The notes beneath the pieces are model-generated. The model was not told the DNA's origin. It did not search any database and saw only the letters and a program-made list of their open reading frames with translations. A DNA stretch of 64,000 nt from positions 252,974,812-253,038,811 of the forward strand of contig NC_134531.1 of NCBI RefSeq assembly GCF_050624435.1, given 5' to 3'. The DNA comes from Tenrec ecaudatus (Eukaryota > Chordata > Mammalia > Afrosoricida > Tenrecidae). The translations under genes were made by a program, and so were the position numbers. Shown here in pieces: positions 11,555 through 23,204 of the stretch. Positions within the stretch are counted from its first letter, which is position 1. Each line of letters opens with the position of its first letter.

Positions 11555-12035
11555 AAGTGTTGAAGAGCAATGCTGTCACATAGAGGACTAAGGAGCCCCT
11601 CACCAAATTCATGGTATTTTCAGGTACCCCATATGCATGTAAAACTTGGACACTGAATATAGAAGACTGAAGGAGAATCAGAACATTTGATATGTGGCTT
11701 TGGCTAATCGTATTGAAAGTACAACAGACTGCCACAAGAACAAATAAGAAGATCTGTTTTGGAAGAAGTACAGCCAGAGTGGTTTTAAAGGCAAGGATGA
11801 TGAGACGTCATCTCACTTACTTGGGACATGTCAGAGAGACCAGCCACCGGTGAAAGATAGCATACTTGGTAATATAGAGGGTCAGCACAATAGAGGAAGG
11901 CCTTTGACAAGATGAATTGGCAGCAGCTGCAACAGTGGAAGCAAATATAGGCAATTGTGAGGATGGCTCAAGACAGTGCAGTGTTTTGTTCATTGAATAT
12001 TAGGCTGTATGCCTAGGAACCTAACAAGTCCTCTT
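11555..12035 (+). mobile_element. RTE-type LINE, C-terminal end of ORF and 3' end
   Basis: In broken frame the + strand reads like the C-terminus of an RTE/BovB-type ORF2: a 'YACKTWTLN' equivalent of the conserved YACESWTL, then a DxRRI(R/D)xFxxW segment near 11665, and MMRRHLTYLGHV near 11800 (the conserved 'LxYFGHV'). It continues to 'caattgtgaggatggctcaagac' at about 11953, which is the RTE 3' end common to the copies at 24505, 25070 and 37329. 5' truncated. RTE elements are the likely partners that mobilise AfroSINEs. Confidence 0.75.
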
Positions 12036-12555
12036 GAGGAAATCAAATTGAACTCATGGATGAGGAGAATGGAGCGGAAGGATAAAGAAGATGTTAAGGA
12101 AACATTATGAGCAAGTTCATTAAGTTTAGTTTGAACTTAATGCAAAGAACAATGAGGTGATGTCCATGGCTAAGTACACTGAACAGAGAGGAAGAAAACA
12201 AGGGGAAGGGAGACAAAGTCAGAACATGGAGTATTTGCAACAACAAAACATGGAAAATGGATTTCGTTTGAAAAATAATGAAGGATCATTAAATATTCTT
12301 CAGCATGGGAGTATTGTTTCTGTCATTTATTCAACACATATTTACTGAGCACTAAAAAGGATTTGATAGTATTCAAGATAATGAAAAAATAATAATAAAC
12401 AAATTCAAAAACTTCCTCCCTTCTTATATTTACGTGCTAATGTGGTGGTAGAATAGGGATGATAATTTATACTTGTACCACAAATAAATATAGTATATTT
12501 AGGATTAATTAGTTGCATATTGAAGACAAAAGAGTAAGAGTAAGCCTAGGGTGAA
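12036..12555. other. No recognised feature
   Basis: A+T-rich sequence without a supported gene or a nameable repeat. Confidence 0.4.
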
Positions 12556-12676
12556 TAGAAGAGCTTTGGTGGCATAGTGGTTAAGCATTGTACTGCTAAT
12601 TGGAAGGTCAGCAGTTCAAAAGCACCAGTTCCTGTGTAGGAGAAATATGAGGCTTTGTACTCCCACAGGCATGATT
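12556..12676 (+). mobile_element. AfroSINE (tRNA-derived)
   Basis: An A-box-like 'tggcatagtggttaag' near 12570 and a B-box-like 'cagcagttcaaaagc' near 12610 give a tRNA-type pol III promoter, followed by the SINE body 'ggagaaatatgaggcttt'. Truncated before the 3' tail. AfroSINEs are confined to Afrotheria. Confidence 0.85.
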
Positions 12677-12679
12677 AAA

Positions 12680-13012
12680 TTTGTTCTAGTTTTTAATATT
12701 TTCTGCTTCCTCTTCAATTGAGGTTTTTCTACATTTGACGTACCATTTTGTTAGTTTGCTGTTGTCATTTTGTATATATTTTTTGTATCAGAATTCAGAA
12801 TACGTAAATCTACAGAGACAGTAACTGGCTTACTGAGTCTTGGGTGTATGGAAGGGGAGGGCGCTGGGAAATGGGAAGCTAATAACATTGAGTGAAAGAA
12901 AGAAGAAAGTGTTCCGAAATTGATTGTGGTGATGATTGTACAACTTTCTTATATAACAGACTATAGAATTGCATGATATGTGGATTAAGTGCCAATAAAA
13001 CTGTTTTTTTAA
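12680..13012 (+). mobile_element. Old L1 3' end
   Basis: This matches 760-1046 plus 1652-1700: 'ctacagagacagtaactgg' near 12810, 'gggaagctaataac' near 12875, 'gcatgatatgtgg' near 12973 and CAATAAAA at 12991, followed by a T/A-rich tail. Confidence 0.65.
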
Positions 13013-13021
13013 AAAATAAAG

Positions 13022-14105
13022 GAAATAGAGAAAAGAACTTGGAGACAAAGGACACTTATAGAGGTCTAAATACATGCATGTATATATGTAAATACAGTTA
13101 TATACAAGGACAGGGGTATAGATCTATGTACGTATATTTATTTATGAAGTATTACAGTAGCAGATGGACATTGGGCCTCTACTCAAGGACTCCATCAACA
13201 CAAGACCAATTTTTCTATTAAGATGGCACTCTGTGATGTTCACCTTCCCTGACACAATCTCTGAAGACAAACTGGATGCATAAGCAAATGTGGTGACGAA
13301 AGCTGATGGTGCCCAACTATGAAAAGATATAACATCTGGGATCTTATAGGCTTGAAGATAAACAAGCAGCCATGTAGCTGAGAAGCAGAGAAACCCACTT
13401 GGAAGAAGCACACCAGCCTGTATAATCATGAGGTGTTGATAGGCTCAGGTATCAAAGACACAAAACAAAACAAACAAACAAATAATCAAAAAGCATATCA
13501 ATGGGAATGAGGGGGAGGGCAGAGTAGAGACCTAAAGTCCATCAGTAGTCAATTGCATACCCCCTGTTGGAAGAGCCACAAGGAAGAGAAGAGCCATTCA
13601 GGGTGCAGTATAGCACTGATGAAACACATAACCTTCTTCTAGTTCTTTAATGCTCCCCCCCTACCACACGCACACACCATCATGATCCCAATTATACCTT
13701 ATAAATCTGGCTAGACCAGAACATGTATACTGGTACAGATAAGAGCTCACAGTACAGGGAATCCAGAGTGGATAAACCCCTCAGGAACAATAAGGGAGCA
13801 GCAATACTAGGAGGGTAAGGGTAGAGGGTGGGTGGCGTCTAATGATCAACATATGGCCCCCACCCCAGGGGATGAACAGCAGGAAAGTAAGTGAAATGAG
13901 ACAGTGGTCAGTGTAAGACAAGAAAAAAACATTGTAAATAATCACGGGGAAATGGGAAAGGATGGGGGTGAAAGAGGAGCTGATGCCAGGGGCTCAAGTA
14001 GAATGAAATTTTTTGAAAAATATGACAACATATGTACAGATGTGTTTGACACAATGGATATATATAGATTGTGATAAGAGCTGTAAGCATTCCCCCCCAA
14101 AAAAA
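13022..14105 (+). mobile_element. L1 3'UTR, nearly 1.1 kb
   Basis: Landmarks in order: 'ggacacttatagaggtc' (13047), 'gggcctctactcaaggactcc' (13170), 'gcataagcaaatgtggtgac' (13278), 'aaacaagcagccatgtagctg' (13360), 'gaagaagcacaccagcctg' (13401), 'gatcccaattatacc' (13684), 'gtgtttgacacaatgg' (14040), 'gtgataagagctg' (14070), then a C/A-rich end. Intermediate in age: less eroded than 9070-10084, more than 26750-28417. Confidence 0.8.
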
Positions 14106-14394
14106 CAGAAAAGAGTTTCAGTTTATATTATATGTAAAAAATGATGAAACCTTAGAATCAGTTCTAGCTTTTTCTAGGGTTGCTTGGATGAAAATTGACC
14201 TGTTAGGAGGGAGGTTGAACAGAAAAGAGGAAAGTAAATTCCCTAGTTCAATGTGTCTAGATAATAAAGTCAATGTTTTTCTCATCGGGATTTAAAGGAC
14301 ACGGAAACAAATTCATTCCAAAGTGTGAAGAAATCCAAAACCCTAGCTGAACTCATCATACCTTTTTTGGAAAAATCAAAATTAATTTTCATAA
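14106..14394. other. No recognised feature
   Basis: A+T-rich spacer between the L1 3'UTR and the SPIN-like transposon. Confidence 0.4.
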
Positions 14395-14878
14395 ACCACT
14401 TCTTCAACCTACCTCATGCTGCGACCCTTTAACACAGTTCCTCATGTTGTGGTGACCCCCTACCATAAAATTATTTTCATTGCTACTTCATAACTCTCAT
14501 TTTGCTACTGTTATGATTCATAATGTAAATCTGATAAGCTGGATGTATTTTCATTGTTACAAATTGAACATAATTAAAGCATAGTGATTCATCACAAAAA
14601 ATATGTAATTATATATTGTGACATATTTATTTCTAATGACAAATAAATGAAATGTTGTCTGGAAGCATGGTGTAGCATGAATATCAGTCTTCACGCAGGG
14701 TACTCATCTGTGGGCGTATGTGTATGTGTGCGGACCCACCTGGAGACAGATAGAGGATCGGTGACTCAATTCCTAAGACCACCAGGAATATGTGTTTTCC
14801 AATGGTCTTAGGCAACCCTTGTAAAAGGGATCATTGTAACCACGAAAGGGGTCGCGACCCACAGGTTGAGAACCATTG
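14395..14878 (-). mobile_element. SPIN-like hAT DNA transposon (non-autonomous)
   Basis: Both ends match the SPIN (Space Invader) hAT family as I remember it. At the right end (14848-14878), read on the - strand, comes CAATGGTTCTCAACCTGTGG and then GTCGCGACCCC. At the left end (14395-14475, + strand) a decayed inverted copy runs into 'catgctgcgaccctttaac', 'cagttcctcatgttgtggtgacccc' and 'cataaaattattttc'. An internal inverted repeat, cctaagacca (14772-14781) and tggtcttagg (14803-14812), is also typical. It is about 480 bases, with no transposase. SPIN is known from a scattered set of tetrapods including tenrec, explained by horizontal transfer. I could not see a clean 8-base target duplication. 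The left terminus is eroded. Confidence 0.85.
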
Positions 14879-16007
14879 TTCTAAGGAGGGGTCAAAGCAG
14901 TCTGAAACTTTTTCCTGCTCATTTTATATTATATGTAAAAAATGATTACAAAACAAACAAAAATGATGACAAGGATATTAAAAGTAGATGAGCTATGTAA
15001 GAATCAGCAAAATGATTGTTACAAACTTTAGTGAGGGTCATTTGCTTTAACGTCAATGACCTACTGAGCATCTTTAATTACTGCCACGTGGTTTCTGTGT
15101 TTGGAAGCATGAATCTCCCCGCTGATATACACTGATTTAATTTCAAGAAAATCCCTTTAGAATTGGATGCAAAATGAGATTTCTACTGCAATTATAATCA
15201 CAAACCTATTACCAGTCTCCAAGACTTTCATTCTTTAATCCCAAAGGTTTTAAATCCAAGATTTATTCTGAGAAATTCTACTAGTCCTAACATCATAACG
15301 AAGTAACAAGCTGTTAATTAGTCCTATTTAAAAAAAGAACAGGTAAGGGAAATATCCTAACTTACTTTTAATATTGATATCCAAAACTATTTACTGTTAT
15401 TTCCACTAAGAGTTCAGCTCAGTGGTTATTCTTCTAGCTGCTGTCTACATTGAGGGCTACGGAAGCTAAGATGGGACAGAATTTAAAATATACAATTGAG
15501 AGCACACAACCATTCCATTCCATTAAATAATTCAGATATGTGTATTTAAAGTATTTCTAATTTAGCTGAATAATTTAATGCCTTATTAGTTAATATTTTA
15601 AAGTAAACAAAATATTTAGCCTTTGTCTTCATTTTTATATTTTCATAAGTTAATTTCAATATTGTGGAAAATAAGGTCCTTTGAATATAGAGTTTACATG
15701 ATTAGTATCTTCAGTTGAAATAGCCTGCTGCTATCCCTAGTTAACAAGAGAACTACTCTTTTAACACCAAATAAAATTTGTTCTGAAAATTCCTCAAAAG
15801 TGCTCCTCTTTTTCAAAGGGCTAGAAACTAAAGGATAAAGGCAAACTTACTTTAATAGTTAACTTACAAGCAATTATAATCTAATTCAGAAAATCTTATC
15901 TTTTTCAAGCAAAGAAATAGAGTAGATAAGCTTGCAAAAAATGATTGATTTATTCTGCAGACTTCGAGTTTATTCCTACTCAAATGGGGTTTCCAAGGTT
16001 TTATAAA
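14879..16007. other. No recognised gene; A+T-rich intergenic DNA
   Basis: I see neither a reading frame with family signature nor a nameable repeat. Composition is about two-thirds A+T. Confidence 0.4.
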
Positions 16008-16120
16008 TCTTTAGAAGAGTAGCCTCATCTTTCTCCAGTTTGTGGATTTGATCTGCCAACCTTGTGGTTAGCAATCCTATGTTTAACCAAAGAATGCAAC
16101 TAGGGTTCCTTGGTGGATAT
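16008..16120 (-). mobile_element. AfroSINE
   Basis: On the - strand: 'ccaaggaaccctagttgc', an A-box-like 'ggttaaacataggattgctaacc', then 'aaggttggcagatcaaatcc' (B-box region) and 'ggagaaagatgaggctactc'. 3' truncated and diverged. Confidence 0.8.
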
Positions 16121-17770
16121 AATAATGTCACTAAATTGTATACCTGAAAAATCTTGAATTTGAAAATGTTATATGACATGTGTTCTTACAGCAATGAAAA
16201 TGAGTTAATTCAAATAATACAAAGACATCCTATTTTCTGAAATAGTTTTTGAAACTTTCTTCATTGGCTCTTCTTTAAAGTAAATAATTACAATTTTCAA
16301 AGGTCAAAGATTACCACTAGTATCACTGGATAATCATGAAAAGAAATCACTTGTCCCTGGTGATAAAGCTAGACCAAAGGTTTGAATGAATTCTGTCTCT
16401 GTACCCTAGAATGTTTACAGCTGCTTTCCCAGAAGTATAAACCGCAGTTCATCTCAAAATGCTTGCAATGTAATAAAGAAATTGGTGTACATATAAAAAA
16501 TCAATGCAGATTAAACAAGACAGATTCAAGATTACATTGGGTATACAACATATATACTTAAAGGCTCAGAAAATGGAGCTCTATGTGAACTGGGTGATTT
16601 AGTAAAAACTTTGTTAAGTAATATTATATATAGATTATGCCTTAATTAAAGCTTATAGATATTTGGTAAAATGCAAATATGTATATTTGTATCAATTATT
16701 TATAAGAATTAGTGACATGGGGAGAGTCTGGGTACACGGAAATGAGCTTGGCCCTGGAACGGGGAATGAGGGAGTTGAATAATGGGTGAACACAGAGAGA
16801 ACAAGTTATGAGTGGTGACTATGGTGAAAAAGATAAGTGTGGATGGGGGTACAGGGAACCATAAATGCCATTTTAAAGAATGTGAATTTATCTTAGAGAA
16901 AACTAATATTGAAATATTCTTGGCAACAGAACTTTTCTCTGGCAGCATTATGAAGTAGTAGTCACTGAATTCCAATACAGGTTAACTGACCTGGAAATGA
17001 TCAGGAGAATTTGACCTTAAATAAGTAACTGAACAATTGGGATCACCTATCTGATACAGAGTAGCGGTCTCTACAGAACAAACTATAGAGGCTACATCAT
17101 GAAAGTCTATAAAATATCATCAGTTAACCATAGTTATTAGAGTTTGGTTGGCAAGCTTCAGACTAGAACACAGGTGACCCTTGTGACTAGAAACAGGATG
17201 TATTCGGAAGGGGACAATAATATTCTAGTCACATGTAGGCTCAGAAAATTTTCTCTAGAATAGAATGAATTAATAAAGCATAGTAAGCAAATCAGTACAT
17301 ATTTAGTTTCCTAGTTTTCAAATGCAATTTTCTTCGAAGAGGCTTCATCTAAATATGGAGTGATCTTTGTGAACTTTCTAAAATATAATTTAACGAATTT
17401 AAAATATCTGCTCAACTGTGATAGTATGTAAAAAAAAAGTTTGCTCAGTGGAAAAAATATCTATATACAAGAAAATGGATTTTAAATATACTTTAAGAAT
17501 GATCACTACAAGAACTGACACTGAAATATTGAAGAACACTGAATCAATAGCAGTTTCCAGTTATCCATTCTGCCCATATGGATTTATAAGTACAAATCTT
17601 TCATTAAAAGCATTTAGCAGGAATTATCAATGTATAGATGTGATCTTAAGCTTTACCCTTTGAGTAATGTAAGGTGAAACTTTGGGATAACAAATATCTT
17701 TTAAGATACAACAGGAAACTTGAAGAAGTGGTGCTGCTCCTGTTGTCCCAGAGAAATTTGAAGGAAAAAT
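16121..17770. other. No recognised gene; upstream region of the first OR pseudogene
   Basis: A+T-rich. OR genes usually have a short non-coding 5' exon several kb upstream of a single coding exon. I cannot identify that exon or its promoter here. The sequence 'tccataatcccaactttaacag' just before the ATG (17805-17826) could be the remains of the 3' splice site. Confidence 0.35.
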
Positions 17771-17834
17771 TATGTTGTATATTCTACATTAAAATCTTCT
17801 TTCTCCATAATCCCAACTTTAACAGAAAGAAGGC

Positions 17835-18772
17835 ATGACTGGTGTTAACTACTCGTTGACAGCTGACTTCATCCCCATAGGATTTACTGATCGCCCAGAT
17901 CTGAAGACCCTGCTGTTTGTGGTGTTCTTTGTCGTCTATCTGATCACCATGGTGGGCAATCTTGGGTTGCTGGTGTTGATTTTCATGGAGCGCCATCTGC
18001 ACATACCCATGTACAGCTTCCTGGGCAACCTGGCTCTGATGGATTTCTGCTGCTCCCCTGCCATCACCCCAAAGACGTTACAGAACTTCTTTTCTGAGGA
18101 CAGATTGATTTCCCTCCATGAGTGCATGGTCCAGTTTTATTTTCTCTGCCTTGCTGAGACTGCAGGCTGCTTTCTCCTGGCAGGAATGGTCTATGACCTC
18201 TATGTGGCCATATGCAGACCACTGCAGTACCACACCATGATGTCAAAGAAACTCTACATTTGGATGATCATAGGGGCCTACATAGCTGGAAATCTGCATT
18301 CCATGATTCATGTGGGGCTTTTATTAAGGTTAACCTTCTGTGGGTCTCATCAGATCAATCACTTTTTTTGTGATGTTCTCCCATTATAAAGACTCTCCTG
18401 AGTTGATCCTTATCTCAATGAACTGATGGTACTTATCTTTTCAGGATCAGTTCAAGTCTCCACTATTATGGCAGTCTTAATCTCTTATCTTTGCATACTT
18501 TACACCATTTCCAAATGAACTCCAAAAAGGGAAGAGGCAAGGCCTTATCTACTTGCGCATCTCACTTTCTTTCTATCTCAATATTCTATGGCTCTCTTCT
18601 CATCATGTACATTCAGCCAAGTTCAGGTACAGATGGGGATAAAGATATACCAATTGCTATATTTTATACTCTAGTAATCCCTTTATTAATCCCTTTTATC
18701 TAAAGTATAAGAAATAAGGAAATAATAAGTTTTATGAAAAAATTATTAAGAAGAGAAAGCATATCAATCTGA
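17835..18772 (+). pseudogene. OR5K: Olfactory receptor pseudogene, OR5K family
   Basis: A single-exon class II odorant receptor (seven-helix GPCR of olfactory neurons), broken. [19 protein letters not shown] starts at 17835. TM1 has [13 protein letters not shown]2 has [16 protein letters not shown]. The TM3 end reads [10 protein letters not shown], so the DRY arginine is lost. The second extracellular loop has [15 protein letters not shown]. The combination [25 protein letters not shown] and [15 protein letters not shown] is that of OR5K. After FFCDVLPL a TAA (18387) and a TGA at the conserved Cys of LSCVD follow. One base is missing near 18515, in the third intracellular loop, shifting to the frame with GRGKALSTCASHF. 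A TAA near 18701 replaces the Tyr of NPFIYS. The natural end is the TGA at 18770. Length (about 312 codons) is normal. Human OR5K genes sit in the 3q11.2 cluster. Confidence 0.93.
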
Positions 18773-19797
18773 AATAAATATCACCTATGACTAACTGATT
18801 TTGATTCAACTTTTTTCAAAGTCCAGATACAGAGAAACTGGAAATGAGTACCTAGTAAATCAAATAGTAAAGAGGAGCTTTAAATCATAAAACATATACA
18901 TGTTTAAATAAGTTCTAAAGGAAGTGTTAATCTAAACTCTAAATACTTTTAGGAGGGAAGTGAATTGCTACTCTTAAAGGAGAATTGGAAAATATTACAT
19001 GTTTTCATGTATTCAATAAATCCTAGAAATATACTGGGTATATATAGGTAACCTCATTTAGCATTACTGACAAATATTTGGGATTCCTAGTCATAATCGT
19101 ACAATCTCACACGCATTTTTTCTCATGTTATTTAAGCTATATCCTCTATTAGAAATAAAATATGCATTTGAATTTCATCCTTAATTTTCTTTGCATTGTT
19201 CAAGAGTTTAATTTTGAATACATTTGTATATATACAAAAATATATTAAAATGTGGCTATTTATGGCAAATGATTTATCAATGTACCATTAATATTTGTTT
19301 GCAATATTTATTTTGATAAAATTTTAATTAGATCTATTAATTTGTTTACATATAATTTTTCTTATGCTTAATACTTTAGAGTTCTGTTTTTTATCTTGAG
19401 GTCTGATATTAACTGACATTTTCCCCATTGTTCTTTTTCATTTTCTTCATCTACTCTTCCTATTTTCTCTTTTGCATGGTAATTTAAATATTTTCACTTG
19501 ACTCTTGATATTTGATGTAACTTTTGGGGGGCCTAATAATAATAACTCACAGATTCATTTCATTTCATTAAACATCAAAGGAGAACTTCTTTGGGGACAA
19601 TAATAAATGATACTGAAATCTCAAGAATTCTAGATATTCCTGAGGAAAAAAACCGTAAAGCAGATAAATTTTAATAAAATATTAAATTATTTTAATCAAA
19701 TATCAATATAATTAAAAGGTTAATTTTAGATCAGGAACCAATATATCAGTGTGTGAATTGAATTAACACATGTAAATTTTTGTATAAAAATTTTGAG
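18773..19797. other. No recognised feature; very A+T-rich
   Basis: 3' flank of the OR pseudogene. Many A/T runs, no supported gene or nameable repeat. Confidence 0.4.
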
Positions 19798-19953
19798 GAC
19801 AAAAAGAGGAGCTGATGCCAAGAGCTCAAATTGAAAGTAAATGTTTGGAAAATAATGATGGCACCATATATACAAATACACTTGATACAATTTGTGTATG
19901 GTTTGTTAAAAAAGATGTAAGAGCCCCAATAAAATATTTTAATAAAAACATTT
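19798..19953 (+). mobile_element. L1 3' end, 5'-truncated
   Basis: The last ~150 bases of the L1 3'UTR: 'gaggagctgatgccaagagctcaa' (19806), 'cacttgatacaatttgtgtatgg' (19879), 'gtaagagccccaataaaat' (19917) and an A-rich tail. No clear target duplication. Confidence 0.8.
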
Positions 19954-20599
19954 TTGTGTTAAATTATTACAATAAATCAGTAAAGAAATGATTGTTTAAT
20001 AAATGGTCCTATGTCCATTGTTTAGCTATTTAATTGTTCCACTTGTGTTAAAATCTGTATGCCTCTTTCATTCAAAGATTATTCATAAATGTATTCTGTA
20101 TTTTCTTTTATTCAGCGCATGAATTTTTCTATACAGCACTTTAATTTGACCAGAATTCAATTACAAAGTTTTGAGTAATTGGCTAAGAGTGAGAATGAGA
20201 ATAACATCTCCTCTTCCTCTCTCATCACATCCAGTTTTCATACGATGGCAGCTCCACCTCTAAAGCATAGGTTGTCCTACTAAGGAGGTTCCAGGTAGAA
20301 CAAACTGCACATACAACTGTCTGATTTTCTTTAATACTCTCATTAGTAATATCTACTACATTCAATGGTGCAGGGCATAATTAACTAATGCTATCCTTCT
20401 CATACAAACCTCTAAACACAGATGAAAATTTAATTTTAAAAGACAGTAATATTTAAAATATAATAATAGTGGAAACAGGAAAAACAGCAGAGATATTTGC
20501 ATTATGCTAGACCAACTTAGAGAGGACTCAACATAGAAACACTGGATTAAAAGATTAAATTTTAAATATGAATTTTATTTCTCTATAAGCTCAATCAGG
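19954..20599. other. No recognised feature
   Basis: A+T-rich spacer with no supported gene or repeat. Confidence 0.4.
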
Positions 20600-21160
20600 C
20601 TTAAGATGGTTTTGTCAGCAAAGATACCAGCCATTTAATCTAAATCTAATGAACTGAGGTGAGGAAAAAAGAGAGAACTCATGATCTCCAGAGAGAAGAG
20701 ATGGAAGTGGAACACATCGTTTGGACACTAGGTCACTGTGTTGAGAACCTTCTAGAAGACTGAGAAAGAGTGTGCATTGCAGCACCAGAGAGATAGCGAG
20801 AGGTGGCAGAATATGATGGGTTGCAGAAACAGCAGAACCAGGAAATTCACAGGAGATGATGCAGTAGGCTTGCAGACGCTCAGAGAGATAAGAGTTCGGT
20901 GCCGTCAGGTAGGCTTGCTGGCAGAGTAGGTACATGAGGGCAGTTGGTGGATCAGGGTTTGGTGATCCATGATGTTATGCCAAAGTTTAATATGTGAATA
21001 GGCTGCCTCTGGACACTTGTCAGCAGGGCAGAGGCTGACAGGTCATGGGGCTGAGGATTAGAGAAGGACCTATCTGTAGATGCCATTAAATGAAGTAATC
21101 CTGATAGAAGAACTGGATACTGAGTATTCCTGAGCACTAATTGCAAATTCTACCTTGTTG
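20600..21160 (-). repeat. Possible unclassified interspersed repeat
   Basis: Richer in G and C than its neighbours and purine-biased on the + strand. It reads like an eroded interspersed element on the - strand ('ccatgatggatcaccaaaccc'-type, pyrimidine-rich), but I cannot assign a family. The 106-codon frame here resembles no protein I know. Confidence 0.25.
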
Positions 21161-21239
21161 TTTCTTTACACAAAATAGTAAGGATAAAAAAAGAAAGAAC
21201 TGAGAGCCATGGAAATTTAACCCTGTCAATGTAATCTTT

Positions 21240-22010
21240 TACATTGTTAATCAACAAAAAATGAGCACCCTTTGAAGGTTTCTTTTATGATTATGAAATC
21301 AAAATAAATCAGAAGGACCCAAATTAGGGCTATGAGGAAGATGCCAAATGATTTGCAATTGAATTTTTGACAAATTGCCCTTATTTTATAACAAGAATTA
21401 GCCTGAATAATGGAGAAGAACTCTCTGATGAATGTTTCCCTAGAAACATCTTTGGCTGAGGCTTTAGCTACCTGGCTGGAATCACTCATATTAAGCAGAT
21501 GATACTGCTGTTCTTTGGTCCTATAGAAAGCCAACAAGTGGAATGCCCTGAGCATCACAAAAACACTGTCACTATGACCTTTGCTCTTGACCAGGTCACT
21601 GTTGAATCACTTCCACATTTTGGTAGACATTGCTTTGATTGTCCATTGAGTTCAAGACTGTGTTGATACAACTCCTTGAACCAGTTGAAATGCTCTTGGT
21701 GCTGGCTGTTGTGGCTTCTGCTAAACATTTCTTCTTCCATTAAACACAGACCAGATTTTTCCTCAAAGTTTGATGTAGATATTGTGCCCCCGTGGGCTTC
21801 AACTTCAACATTCTCTCATCCCTTAAAACAAGTTATCCATTTATAAACTGCTGGATTTCTAAAAACATTATCAACATAAACTTTGTAACATCAATGATTT
21901 CACCACTATTCAACTATTCTTCACCATAAATTTGATGTGAGTTCTTGCTTCAGAGTTAGCAGAATTCATGTTGCTCTACTCGGGGCTCTTTTCAAACTGG
22001 TGTGTTATTC
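21240..22010 (-). mobile_element. Mariner-type (Tc1/mariner) transposon fossil
   Basis: The - strand reads, in several frames, like a mariner transposase. The N-terminal helix-turn-helix region gives EQHEF, KFMVKN and NNGEIIDVxxxxYxDN near 21990-21900. A middle stretch has WSRAKV with VTVF near 21585, then a shifted 'WDAQGIxLLxFL' equivalent from 'gatgctcagggcattccacttg' (21560-21540). The C-terminal end 'ctaatttgggtccttctga' (21330) matches PNLGPSD-like sequence, running to 'gttaacaatgtaaaa' at 21250. At least several frameshifts and stops; the catalytic region is scrambled and the element is dead. The 103-codon open frame at 21247-21558 is a wrong-frame reading of this transposase. Confidence 0.75.
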
Positions 22011-22184
22011 ATCTAAGTATAGATTCTGTTGAAATATACTATACTGTTAGTATAAGTTTATTTTACTGGGAAATTAAAAAAACTTAATCCATCCATTTTT
22101 TCACAGTATGTATTTCGCATGAACGTTTTGAAGGTCCCTCATATAACCATATATAAACCCAAACCTCACTTCCATTAAGCTAGT

Positions 22185-22352
22185 CCCTGTGACCCTAGAG
22201 GGTAGCTTAGAACTACTCCTGTGGGGTTCCAAATTGTAATACTTTTACCAGAGCAGGAAGCCTCATCTTTTGCACAAGCTGCTGGTGATTTTGAACTGCT
22301 GAGTGCATGGTTAGCAGCCCAATATATTACCCTCTACACCACCAAGGTACTT
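22185..22352 (-). mobile_element. AfroSINE
   Basis: On the - strand: 'accttggtggtgtagagggtaa' (A-box region), 'gggctgctaaccatgcactcag', 'cagttcaaaatcaccagcag' (B-box region), 'aaaagatgaggcttcctgctc', 'ggaaccccacaggagtagttcta'. Nearly full SINE body without the extreme 3' tail. Confidence 0.85.
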
Positions 22353-23204
22353 CAATCATACTCGTATTAAATTTCCTTTTGATTGACCCACAATAATTAT
22401 TAAACACTGGGTGTCAATTTGTGAGGTTATAAAAATATCTGTTTTTCCTTACACGGATCGATCCTATGGTGGTTTTCTAGCAGCAATATTCTGTTTGTCA
22501 AGTTCATTCTACTTGTATTGCTTTAAAATATAGCTTAGCTATATGTGAAATTCTTAGATCAGAGTTTGTCCTTGATTTTATTGAAAATAGTGATACATAG
22601 TGATCTTGTTGAGATATCAAGGCAAATCAGTCATCTGTCTTTGAAAATTAAATTCTGTTTCTGAACTAATTCTGCATTGTGACTTTGCTTTATTTTAAAG
22701 TTCACTTTAATTATTTTACTTCGAGCAAGATATTGGCCCAGTCAGACACACAACAAGGAACCTCTATAATAGGGGTAGCAACTTTCTACCTGTGGGCTGC
22801 ATCATTAAGATCAGCTAACATCACACACCTCACCAAGGGGAAGCTATTCTAGCCATCACATTAGGGGTAAGTAAATCAAACATTTGGCCAAATGTAGAAG
22901 GCTAATTTTTAAGTCGATATTTTTGTATGGTGCATGAATGATGATCAAAGTATCCAAATGGCTTCAGAAAAAAGGCTCTACAACAAAGTCACAAGAGAAT
23001 CCGTTCATCAAGTACAGATGACAATTTGAGTACCCAATTTCAGGGGAAAGAATAGAGAAGTGGCTTGAATAGTAACTAGAAAAATAACTGAGTAAAATTG
23101 GCCAAAGAAGAGAGAGAAAAGTGATAAAAGACGGGCAGGTGAATTGCCAGCTACCCTGATGCAGCATGGCCATCTTGAGCTTTAGAAAGAAAATCCCCTG
23201 GGGA
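22353..23204. other. No recognised feature
   Basis: A+T-rich intergenic sequence without a supported gene or repeat family. Confidence 0.4.

Noticed and set aside
17418-17663. 81-codon frame just upstream of the first OR pseudogene as an N-terminal extension
   Set aside because: OR5K proteins have short N-termini and the frame ends before the receptor start.
21247-21558. 103-codon frame that looked like a cellular protein
   Set aside because: In another frame the same DNA reads as mariner transposase (WDAQGI-type motif), so this frame is accidental.
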